The notes under the pieces are model-generated. The model ran no database searches, was not told where the DNA came from, and worked only from the letters and a program-made list of their open reading frames with translations. The position numbers and the translations under genes are program-made. Positions 1 to 8,592 of a stretch of 49,492 bases of DNA are shown one piece after another (position 1 is the first letter of the stretch; every line of letters begins with the position of its first letter). Source of the stretch: RXIX01 sp003989075 (lineage in GTDB: Bacteria; Pseudomonadota; Gammaproteobacteria; Competibacterales; Competibacteraceae); contig JAKOYN010000002.1 of assembly GCA_029780415.1 (NCBI GenBank), forward strand, positions 1-49,492. The letters are read 5' to 3'.

Positions 1-1
1 A

Positions 2-78
2 TGGTGGCTACGGGTGGACTTGAACCACCGACCCCGGCATTATGAGTGCCGTGCTCTAACCAGCTGAGCTACGTAGCC
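2..78 (-). tRNA. tRNA-Met (CAT), elongator
   Basis: Read on the minus strand this folds as a complete cloverleaf. The 7-bp acceptor stem GGCTACG pairs with CGTAGCC, the anticodon context is CTCATAA (CAT), the T-loop is TTCAAGT, and CCA is encoded (positions 2-4). The body closely resembles proteobacterial elongator tRNA-Met rather than initiator tRNA, because it has a paired first acceptor position. Its 5' end faces the defence operon. Confidence 0.95.
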
Positions 79-312
79 AAAAACGGCAGCAAAAACACAA
101 AAAATCAAGAGCTGTGGATTATCCAAACATCGGGCGTACCTGTCAAGCCATACCCTGCCCGGCGCTGAGCGGATTCCTCCTGTGCTCAGGCGTGGCATGG
201 CGGCCTGCCAGCCAAGTGCGCCGAGTCTGCAACCGCTGCTCGTGTCTCTACAGACATCACGTCCAACATGCCCTGCCGTAGGCCAGCGCGGTTGTTGCTG
301 GTATCTGCATGA

Positions 313-393
313 TAGGACGGCTACGCCGTCCGCGCTATCCTGCCCCTGCCCCGCCCTGACTTGTACTGAGCAAAGTCGAAGTAAGGGCGGGGC
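313..393 (-). repeat. IS200/IS605-type left-end relic (two hairpins)
   Basis: This lies in the gene-free stretch 79-484, in which I see no convincing coding sequence. One hairpin has a 7-bp perfect stem (GGACGGC 315-321 with GCCGTCC 325-331). A second has a 10-bp stem (GCCCCGCCCT 348-357 with AGGGCGGGGC 384-393). Read on the minus strand, the linker is GGATAGCGC. The tnpB element at 28.8 kb has the same layout (hairpin, GGGATAGCG linker, GACGG-type hairpin). The large hairpin also shares its loop sequence (ACTTCGACT..GCTCAGTAC) with the right-end hairpin at 30105. I infer a non-autonomous relic that could be mobilised in trans. Confidence 0.55.
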
Positions 394-484
394 TTGTCGT
401 GCACCGGGTCATTTCGTAGTCATGCCTTGCCGTACAGCACGTTGACCCTGTCAGTCTGGAACATTCAAATTTTAACGACTGCCC

Positions 485-3400
485 ATGAACAACGTATTTG
501 GCTTCCGTGATCAGCTCATCAGTGAGTACAGCTCGTTTTCACGAAGTTTTTCCCAGATTGCTGCGCCAGACATCAGGGATGAAGTGGATCGGCAATACGC
601 TGATGGGCGCTATTGGCCAGAACCCCTCATCCAAATCAACCCAAACTATCAACGCAAGGGGACGGTGCCGCAGCTAGTTGCTGAGGGGGTTCTGCACAGC
701 GCCTGTACAGATCTCTTTCAAGTGGGTAAAGCTGAAGGGCATCCTCAGCCGCTGCATCTCTATGCACATCAGATGCAAGCACTGGCCAAGGGGCAGGGAA
801 AGCAGAGTTATGTTGTTACAACGGGTACTGGCTCTGGCAAATCACTGTCCTTCTTTATTCCAATCATTGATCGGATTTTGAAGGCAAAAGACCAGGATAA
901 AACCGCACGAACCCGCGCCATCGTCATCTACCCGATGAATGCCCTAGCGAACAGTCAACTGGAAGAGCTTGATAAATTCCTTTATGGCTATCCGCCTGGG
1001 CAACAGCCATTTACGGTAGCGCGGTATACCGGACAGGAATCAAAGACAGAACGTGACGTAATAGCAGACAAGCCGCCTGACATCCTGCTTACAAACTTCA
1101 TGATGCTGGAACTGATCCTGACCCGCTTTGACGAGGTGGATCGGCGCGTAGTGGATCATTGCCACGGTCTGGAATTCCTGATTCTCGACGAGCTGCACAC
1201 CTACCGTGGCCGTCAAGGTGCGGACGTGGCATTGCTGGTGCGTCGGCTGCGAGAACGTCTGCAGGCCAACGATCTCGTCTGTATCGGAACATCGGCCACC
1301 ATGTCGAGCACAGGAAGCTTGGCAGATCGAAACAAAACCGTAGCTGATGTAGCCAGCAAGCTGTTTGGTGCAAACATCAGTGAGCAAGACATCATTGGCG
1401 AAACGCTTGAGCGCGTGACTGATCCGCTGCAAGATGTCGCTGCAGTAAAGGCGGATTTGGCTGATGCGGTGGCGCGTATTCAATTCGCTTGGGCAGATTT
1501 TGATGCGTTTCGGGTTGATCCACTGTCGATCTGGGTTGAATTGAATCTCGGTATTGAACTGCCAGATAACGAGCCGCCGCGCCGTGCAAAGCCAATGCCC
1601 CTCCAGGCCGCCAGTGAAAAACTGGCCCAGGACGCTGGTTGCGAAATTGATGCAGCGCGACTGGCACTGCAGCAGTTTCTGGTGGCTGCACATGAAATCA
1701 GAACACCGCAAGGGCGGCCGCCATTTGCGTTCAAGTTACACCAATTCATCAGCGGTCCCGGCAAGGTGCTCGCCACGCTTGAAGCGCAAGGTGTTCGTCA
1801 TATCACTCTGGATGCTCAGCGTTTCGCACCGGGTCGCCAGGATGAAGGCGCTCAGCTCTATCCGGTGCATTTTTGCCGGGACTGTGGACAAGAGTATTTG
1901 CCGGTTTGGCAGTCAAAGCGGGCTCCGACAACATATACTCCGCGCGAAATTGATGACATTACGGCAGAAGATAACGAAGACGTTCATTACGGATTTCTAT
2001 GCCCCTTGATCTCAAATCTATCCTATCGCGGCGACATTGAAGATTTACCAGAAACTTGGCTGGATCTAAGTCGCGATCAACCCAAGATCAAACAGAATTA
2101 CAAAAAGGCCGTGCCCTACAGCGTCAGTGTCGACGTGCAAGGCAACGAGGGGCATGGCGAATCGTTCTGGTACATCCCCGGAAAATTTCGCTTCTGTCTG
2201 AGTTGCGGTCAATTGCATGAAGCGCACGGTAAGGACATTAACCGCCTGGCCAGCCTTTCTGGCGAGGGGCGATCCTCTGCCACCACGATTCTGACCCTGA
2301 CCGCACTACGCCAACTCTTCGACGATACGGAGCCAACCAGCGGCCAGCCTGACCCGCGCAAGCTGCTTGGCTTTACCGACAACCGTCAGGATGCTGCGCT
2401 ACAGGCCGGGCACTTCAATGACTTCGTTTTTTTATTGACTTTACGTGCAGGTCTCATTGGTGCTTTGCAAAACAGCAAAGGATCGTTGAGTGAAGAGCAG
2501 TTGTCTGATGCCGTTTTTAAGGCGCTCGGCTTTGAGCGGTTGGACGAAACAACGTTGGTCGAATACCTGCGTAAACCCAAAATTCTGGGTTCGGATCGAC
2601 AAAAAGCGCAAATCACTTTGCGCTACGTCCTCGGCTATCGCTTGCTACGTGATCTTCGACGGGGTTGGCGCTTCAACAATCCGAATCTGGATCAATTAGG
2701 TTTACTGAAGATTGATTATCTCGATCTGGATGAGTTCTGCTCTGATCCCAACAAATTTGCAAAGAATCTCGTACTGTCGCAATTAAACCCAGTGAATCGA
2801 GTCTCACTGTATCGAATCGTATTTGACACTATGCGTCGAGGGCTTTGCCTTGAAACGCGCTATCTCGATCCCGTTGAACAAGACAAGGCCCGAACCAGCG
2901 CCTTCACTTACCTGAATGAACGCTGGGCCGTCGCGCCTGACGAGCTATTGGAAACCGCTAAATATCTAATTCTTGGCAAACGTCCACAATACAGAGGAAA
3001 ACCAAGAACAGATCTGGTCACAGGCGGGCCTCGCTCGCGCTTGCTGCGCAGCATCAAAACAGCCTCTTTCTGGAAAGAAACGGCCTTCGCCGGGCAAATA
3101 TCAAGCTGGAAAGACTCCGAGTGGGTTGAGTTCATTGAGGCATTGCTTCTGGCGGCTGATCCTTTCGGATATGTACAGCAACATTCAATTGATCAAAAAG
3201 TGGTTGGCTGGCGTTTGTTTGCAAGTAAATTAGAGTGGCGTTTACCAGATTCATCTCCCAAAGAGGCAGACACCCGCGCCAATCAATTCTTCCGTGCGCT
3301 CTATCTGAACATTGCCGAGCTATTGCGCCAGCGAAGTCATCCACTCTTCGACTTTGAAGCGCAAGAACACACTGCCCAGGTTGATGCAGGAAGGCGGCAG

Positions 3401-5767
3401 TTGCTTGAACAACGTTTCCGCTACACCGACAAGGACCGCAAGGACTGGGCTGATAACCCCGCACACGAGGCACCGCTGGAGCGGCTGCCTGTCATGTTCT
3501 GCTCACCCACCATGGAGCTGGGCGTTGATATCTCTGCACTGAATACCGTGTACCTGCGCAATGTCCCACCCACACCCGCCAATTACGCCCAGCGCAGTGG
3601 TCGCGCGGGTCGTTCTGGCCAACAGGCATTGGTGATTACCTATTGCGCTTCGTTAAGCCCGCACGACCAGTGGTTCTTCCATCACGCCAACGAAATGGTG
3701 CATGGCATTGTCCGCGCGCCCACGCTCGATCTAGCCAATCGCGATCTGGTGGAGAGCCATTTACAGGCCGTCTGGCTGGCAAATGCCCATATCGCACTCG
3801 ATTTCAGCATCGCCCCCATGCTGGACCTTGACCAACCGGGCAAGCCGCTGATCAAGTCCTACCACGATGCACTGCATGATCCAGCAACCACACAGCGAGC
3901 CCAGGCCAGTGCAGCGCGCGTCATTGCACAATTGCAGCAGGAACTGGCAGGGAACGATTGGTTTTCTGCCGATTATGTGCAGAAAGTGATTGAGCATGCG
4001 CCTCAGGCATTCTCAGATGCTCTCGAACGTTGGCGCGTCTTGTTCGATGCCACGCGCACGCAAATGAACATGGCCGACCAGATCGTCAAAAGCCATACGG
4101 CATCGCACAGTGAGCGCCAGAATGCCCAGCGTCGTTATGGCGATGCGGCTCGGCAATATGCCGTACTGCTGAAAACGGGTAATAGCCAAAACAACGATTT
4201 CTACACCTACCGTTACCTGGCCAGTCAGGGTTTTTTGCCGGGCTACAACTTCCCGCGGCTGCCCTTGATGGCCTGGATTCCGGCACGCGGAGCCACTGCC
4301 AATGGCAAGGACGATGAGGGCAGCATGGTCAGTCGTCCCCGCTTCCTGGCCCTCTCCGAATTCGGCCCGCGCAGTCTGATCTATCACCAGGGTCGTATGT
4401 ACCGCGTGGTGCGCGCCAAGCTTAATGTGGGTTCGGCTGACCACATTTCCGGCAACAGCCAGCTCGCCACTATTTCCTCGCTGGTTTGCAGTCAGTGCGG
4501 CTACGGCCATTTAGGCGAAGCGGGCGGCGCGCAACCCTTGTTCAATCGCTGTGAAAACTGCGATGCCCTGCTGACTGAGCACGATTGGGTGCACAAGCTG
4601 TATCGCATTGAGACCGTGGAAACGGTCGCTGTCGAGCGAATCTCCATCAATGACGAAGATCGTCAGCGCCAAGGCTTTGAGTTACAAACCACTTACCGAT
4701 TCCTGCCGGGGCCAGACGGCATCATAGCTCAGCGCAAAGCTGAAGTTCGGCATGGCGAAGACGTTTTGGCCGAGTTGACCTATGCGCCAGCAGCCCGTTT
4801 ATGGCGCATCAACCGTGGCTGGCGCAGACGCAAAGACAAAGAACAGTTGGGTTTTTACATCAACCCGATTACCGGCATGTGGAGTAAACAGGACGATCCG
4901 ACGGCCAACAATGACGACAGCAAGGACGAAGCCCTGCTCGACAAGGTACCCAATCATCGCATCGTTCCCTTTGTCGAAGATCACCGCAACCTGCTGATAC
5001 TTACACCGGCTCATGCGCTGTCGATGGAAGCCATGGCGACCTTGCAGGCTGCGCTCAAGCGTGGCATTGAGATGACTTTCCAGATTGAAGAATCTGAGCT
5101 CGTTGCTGAACCGTTGCCCAAAGCTGATGAACGCCGCGCCTTGATGTTCTACGAAGCGGCAGAAGGCGGCGCGGGAGTGCTTACCCGTATTGCCAGCGAT
5201 CCAGCCAGCCTGGCGCAGGTCGCTGGCAATGCACTCAAGCTGCTTCACCATAATGCACCGCAGGGGGCGTGGAAACTCGAAGAATTGCCTGCACTGGAGC
5301 AGACCACTGCGCTGGGCAACCGGATCTGTGAAGCGGGCTGTTATCAATGCCTGCTGTCCTACTTCAATCAGCCCGACCATGACCACATCAACCGTCGCAA
5401 TGCCGATGTACTCAAGGTTTTGGTGGCGCTGGCCAATGCTGAAGTGAAACCGAAGCAGGCGCCACCGCCTGAACCTGAGGATAAGCCGAACACTGATCGT
5501 CTCCAGCACTGGCTGGATGCGTTGGCAAAAGCAGGCTTGCGCCACCCCGATGCCACACAGTTACCCGTTAATCAAGGTGCTGCCATAGCCGCAGCTCAGT
5601 ACAAGGCGGCCCGCACTCTGGTATTTCTTGACGACATTGACGCGGAGACTACTGCCTTGCTGACAGATAAAGGCTGGCAAGTGCTGAACTTTTCCGACCC
5701 ATCGCAGTGGCAAGCACTGTTCGCTGCTCATTCCGATGTATTCGGCAACGATGAGAAAAAACAATGA
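485..5767 (+). CDS. DEAD/DEAH helicase fused to DUF1998-type region (DrmA/DrmB- or DruE-like)
   Basis: A 1760-residue SF2 helicase. Walker A TGTGSGKS is at residues 113-120, the Walker B variant DELH at 235-238 and motif III-like SAT at 270-272. Helicase domain 2 has MELGVDIS and the motif VI string QRSGRAGRSG. Cysteine pairs (CRDCG, CLSCG, CSQCG with CENC) and the late CEAGCYQCLLSY segment match the metal-binding DUF1998 region that follows the helicase in DrmB, DruE and MrfA-type proteins. The last ~90 residues (LVFLDD...LTDKGWQV) resemble a decayed nuclease-like fold often found at this position. Total length is close to DrmA plus DrmB together, or to DruE. It heads an operon and overlaps the next gene by ATGA. 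Its base composition looks more AT-rich than the neighbouring housekeeping genes. Likely role: DNA translocase in phage defence. Subtype is not certain. Confidence 0.85.
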   Translation: MNNVFGFRDQLISEYSSFSRSFSQIAAPDIRDEVDRQYADGRYWPEPLIQINPNYQRKGTVPQLVAEGVLHSACTDLFQVGKAEGHPQPLHLYAHQMQALAKGQGKQSYVVTTGTGSGKSLSFFIPIIDRILKAKDQDKTARTRAIVIYPMNALANSQLEELDKFLYGYPPGQQPFTVARYTGQESKTERDVIADKPPDILLTNFMMLELILTRFDEVDRRVVDHCHGLEFLILDELHTYRGRQGADVALLVRRLRERLQANDLVCIGTSATMSSTGSLADRNKTVADVASKLFGANISEQDIIGETLERVTDPLQDVAAVKADLADAVARIQFAWADFDAFRVDPLSIWVELNLGIELPDNEPPRRAKPMPLQAASEKLAQDAGCEIDAARLALQQFLVAAHEIRTPQGRPPFAFKLHQFISGPGKVLATLEAQGVRHITLDAQRFAPGRQDEGAQLYPVHFCRDCGQEYLPVWQSKRAPTTYTPREIDDITAEDNEDVHYGFLCPLISNLSYRGDIEDLPETWLDLSRDQPKIKQNYKKAVPYSVSVDVQGNEGHGESFWYIPGKFRFCLSCGQLHEAHGKDINRLASLSGEGRSSATTILTLTALRQLFDDTEPTSGQPDPRKLLGFTDNRQDAALQAGHFNDFVFLLTLRAGLIGALQNSKGSLSEEQLSDAVFKALGFERLDETTLVEYLRKPKILGSDRQKAQITLRYVLGYRLLRDLRRGWRFNNPNLDQLGLLKIDYLDLDEFCSDPNKFAKNLVLSQLNPVNRVSLYRIVFDTMRRGLCLETRYLDPVEQDKARTSAFTYLNERWAVAPDELLETAKYLILGKRPQYRGKPRTDLVTGGPRSRLLRSIKTASFWKETAFAGQISSWKDSEWVEFIEALLLAADPFGYVQQHSIDQKVVGWRLFASKLEWRLPDSSPKEADTRANQFFRALYLNIAELLRQRSHPLFDFEAQEHTAQVDAGRRQLLEQRFRYTDKDRKDWADNPAHEAPLERLPVMFCSPTMELGVDISALNTVYLRNVPPTPANYAQRSGRAGRSGQQALVITYCASLSPHDQWFFHHANEMVHGIVRAPTLDLANRDLVESHLQAVWLANAHIALDFSIAPMLDLDQPGKPLIKSYHDALHDPATTQRAQASAARVIAQLQQELAGNDWFSADYVQKVIEHAPQAFSDALERWRVLFDATRTQMNMADQIVKSHTASHSERQNAQRRYGDAARQYAVLLKTGNSQNNDFYTYRYLASQGFLPGYNFPRLPLMAWIPARGATANGKDDEGSMVSRPRFLALSEFGPRSLIYHQGRMYRVVRAKLNVGSADHISGNSQLATISSLVCSQCGYGHLGEAGGAQPLFNRCENCDALLTEHDWVHKLYRIETVETVAVERISINDEDRQRQGFELQTTYRFLPGPDGIIAQRKAEVRHGEDVLAELTYAPAARLWRINRGWRRRKDKEQLGFYINPITGMWSKQDDPTANNDDSKDEALLDKVPNHRIVPFVEDHRNLLILTPAHALSMEAMATLQAALKRGIEMTFQIEESELVAEPLPKADERRALMFYEAAEGGAGVLTRIASDPASLAQVAGNALKLLHHNAPQGAWKLEELPALEQTTALGNRICEAGCYQCLLSYFNQPDHDHINRRNADVLKVLVALANAEVKPKQAPPPEPEDKPNTDRLQHWLDALAKAGLRHPDATQLPVNQGAAIAAAQYKAARTLVFLDDIDAETTALLTDKGWQVLNFSDPSQWQALFAAHSDVFGNDEKKQ

Positions 5768-8568
5768 CCCCGCTTGAACATGATTTCATGCCCGGCAACC
5801 TGGTACGTGCCCGTGGGCGCGAATGGGTCGTGCAAAGCGAATCCCGGCGGGACTGGCTGCGCCTGCGCCCACTCGGCGGCGCGGACGATGACACCATTGC
5901 CCTGATCCCTGAGCTTGAACTGCAACCGGTTGAGCCTGCCACTTTTCCCTGGCCACAACCTGAGCAGGCCGGCAATCATGCGGCAGCGTTGCTGCTGCGC
6001 GACGCCCTGCGCCTTAAGCTGCGTGCGGGCGGTGGCCCATTCCGTTCGTTTGGCAATATCGCGGTCGAACCGCGCGGTTACCAGCTGGTGCCTTTGTTGA
6101 TGGCGCTGCGCCTGACCACCGTGCGCCTTCTGATTGCTGACGATGTGGGTATCGGGAAAACCATCGAAGCTGGACTGATCGCCCGTGAGCTGATGGACCG
6201 TGGCGAGATCGCTCGCCTCGCCGTGCTGTGCCCGCCGCACTTGGTTGAACAATGGCAAAGCGAACTGGAAACCCGCTTTAACTTGCAAGCGGTTGCGCTG
6301 ACCTCGGCATCGGCGGCGCGTATCGAGCGTGATATTCCCCATGGCATCAGTCTGTTTGATCACTATCCAGTCGTGGTAGTGAGCCTTGATTACATCAAGA
6401 GCGAACGCCATCGCGAACACTTCCTGGCGATTGCGCCGGAATGCGTGATTGTTGACGAAGCGCACACTTGCGCCAGTAGTGGTGCGGGCAAGCAATTGCG
6501 CTTTGAACTGTTGCAGCGCTTGGTGAAAGACGCGGAGCGCCACCTGATTCTGCTCACTGCCACGCCGCACTCAGGCGATGAGGCCGCGTTTTACAAGCTG
6601 TTATCCCTGCTCGATCCCCGCTTTGTAGCGCTGCAAAACAGAACGTCAGCCAGCGACCCGTTGCGACAGGAACTTGCACGGCATTTTGTGCAGCGCCGCC
6701 GAAAGGACATTGCCGAATGGCAGGCGGAAACCGGTGATGGCCGGGGTTTTCCGCGTCGTATGAAAACCGAGGTGACCTACCAACTGAGCGGAGACTGGGG
6801 CGCCTTCTTTGATTCGGTGCAGGACTATTGCCGCGAATTGGCCGAAACCATCGAGCAGCAAGGCGCAGGCCGTGGCCGCCTGATCTGGTACGCCACGCTT
6901 GCTTTGTTGCGTTGCGTCGCCTCTTCACCTGCCGCCGCGGTCAAGGCGCTCAGCACACGGCTGGAAGGTAGCCTTGAGACGGATGAGCTGCTGGCCGACG
7001 AACGATTGCACGATGGCGAAGCCGATGATCTCGACAGCAACGACCTGGAACCGCCGGCGCAACTGGAAGAGGCCAGCCGCCTGCAGGGCTTGATCCAGGA
7101 AGCGGAACGGCTTTCCGGCAAAGCCGGTGATCCAAAATTGGCGGCACTTATTCAGCATGTCGATACTTTGCTGAAAGACGGCTACCACCCCGTGGTGTTT
7201 TGCCGCTACATCGCCACCGCCCACTATGTGGCCGAACACCTGCGCCAAGCCTTTCCGAAAGCCACCATCGAATCCATCACTGGCGAATACACGCCGGAAG
7301 AACGGCGTGAGCGCGTCGAAGCGATGGAGGACGGTGAGCCGCGCATTCTGGTGGCCACCGATTGCCTTTCAGAAGGTATCAACCTGCAGCACCTGTTCAC
7401 GGCAGTGGTTCATTACGATCTGGCCTGGAACCCCACTCGCCACGAGCAGCGCGAAGGCCGCGTTGATCGCTTCGGTCAGCAGGCTGCGGATGTGCGCTGC
7501 ACCATGCTGTACGGGCAGGACAACCCCGTCGATGGCTTTGTGCTGAACGTCATTCTGCGCAAGGGCGAAACCATCCAGAAAGAACTGGGGGTATTGGTGC
7601 CGATGCCGGAAGACGAGGCCCGCATCCATCAGGCACTGGTGAAAGCCGCACTGATGAAGCGCAGCGACAGCCGTCACCCAGTTCAAGGCAGTTTCGATTT
7701 TGGCGAAGCCGAACGCATCCTTGCGCCGCTGCAGGCCCAGTGGCAGGACGCACTGGAAAAAGCCAAAGCCAACCGCACCGTATTTGCCCAGCGCCGTATT
7801 CGCCCGGATGAAGTGCTGCCCGAGTGGCAAAAGCAGCAAGAAGCACTCGGCACCCAAGCCGATGTGCTTCGCTTTGTGCAAAGCGCCTGCATCCGCCTCA
7901 ATGCCCCACTGGAACCCACCCGTAAGCAGCATTTCCGCTTTTTGCCGCAGCATTTGCCCGAAGCACTGCGCCAGCGTCTGGCCGATGAAGGCATCAGCAA
8001 GCCGCTGCTGCTGAACTTCAACGAACTGCACCGCAGCCACCCGCTGGTCAGTGTGCTGGCGGAACATCTGTTGGAAACCAGCCTGGCCACCGATGGTCAA
8101 GGCGCGGCAGTAGGAAATCAAAGTCTGGCCGCGCGCTGCGCTGCCACCCTCACTGATGCGGTCGAGGTGGTCACTACCGTTTACCTGCTGCGCCTGCGCC
8201 ATCAATTGGGCTATGTGCGCCGTCGCCAGCCCTTCCAGATGATGGCTGAGGAAACCGTGGCCCTGGCGGTAGTTGGTCGCAGCCATCCGCACTGGTTGCA
8301 GGGCGAGGACGTGGCGCAACTGTTGGAGTGCACGCCCAGCGGCAACCTGCCGATCGAGACCGTGCAGCGCGAAATTCGCACCGCGCTTGAATTTCTCAAC
8401 GCTCATCCGCAGCAACTGCAGACGCTTGCCCAGCAGCGTGCCAAAACGCTACTGGTCGATCACCAGCGTGTGCGCGAAGCAGCTCGCGATGTCGGTCAAT
8501 ACAGCGTGAGCGCCTGTCTGCCTGTGGACGTGATGGGCGTGTATGTGCTGCTGCCCGATATGCTGTAA
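5764..8568 (+). CDS. SNF2-family helicase (DrmD-like)
   Basis: A 934-residue SF2 protein of the SNF2/HepA type. The N-terminal ~90 residues include a short beta-rich segment seen in RapA/DrmD-like proteins. Walker A DDVGIGKT is at 126-133, DEAH at 231-234 and LLTATPHSGD follows. The second RecA domain carries ATDCLSEGINLQ and HEQREGRVDRFGQ. The C-terminal third has no domain I recognise. The start ATG overlaps the preceding stop (ATGA), indicating translational coupling. Next to a DUF1998 helicase and a large adenine methyltransferase it matches the DrmD position of class 1 DISARM, though there the usual order is drmD-drmMI-drmA-drmB. It probably acts as a DNA remodelling or translocating subunit. 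Confidence 0.85.
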   Translation: MTPLEHDFMPGNLVRARGREWVVQSESRRDWLRLRPLGGADDDTIALIPELELQPVEPATFPWPQPEQAGNHAAALLLRDALRLKLRAGGGPFRSFGNIAVEPRGYQLVPLLMALRLTTVRLLIADDVGIGKTIEAGLIARELMDRGEIARLAVLCPPHLVEQWQSELETRFNLQAVALTSASAARIERDIPHGISLFDHYPVVVVSLDYIKSERHREHFLAIAPECVIVDEAHTCASSGAGKQLRFELLQRLVKDAERHLILLTATPHSGDEAAFYKLLSLLDPRFVALQNRTSASDPLRQELARHFVQRRRKDIAEWQAETGDGRGFPRRMKTEVTYQLSGDWGAFFDSVQDYCRELAETIEQQGAGRGRLIWYATLALLRCVASSPAAAVKALSTRLEGSLETDELLADERLHDGEADDLDSNDLEPPAQLEEASRLQGLIQEAERLSGKAGDPKLAALIQHVDTLLKDGYHPVVFCRYIATAHYVAEHLRQAFPKATIESITGEYTPEERRERVEAMEDGEPRILVATDCLSEGINLQHLFTAVVHYDLAWNPTRHEQREGRVDRFGQQAADVRCTMLYGQDNPVDGFVLNVILRKGETIQKELGVLVPMPEDEARIHQALVKAALMKRSDSRHPVQGSFDFGEAERILAPLQAQWQDALEKAKANRTVFAQRRIRPDEVLPEWQKQQEALGTQADVLRFVQSACIRLNAPLEPTRKQHFRFLPQHLPEALRQRLADEGISKPLLLNFNELHRSHPLVSVLAEHLLETSLATDGQGAAVGNQSLAARCAATLTDAVEVVTTVYLLRLRHQLGYVRRRQPFQMMAEETVALAVVGRSHPHWLQGEDVAQLLECTPSGNLPIETVQREIRTALEFLNAHPQQLQTLAQQRAKTLLVDHQRVREAARDVGQYSVSACLPVDVMGVYVLLPDML

Positions 8569-8592
8569 CGGGCGGCCACCAGGGATAACAAC

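Noticed and set aside
2..78. tRNA-Met as attachment site for the adjacent defence island
   Set aside because: Integrases usually use the tRNA 3' end, which here points away from the island. I found no integrase gene and no repeat of the tRNA 3' end near 17.5 kb.
182..445. 87-residue open frame before the defence operon
   Set aside because: It runs across the two IS605-type hairpins, has no ribosome site, and its composition (runs of Pro, Ser, Cys) is that of non-coding sequence.
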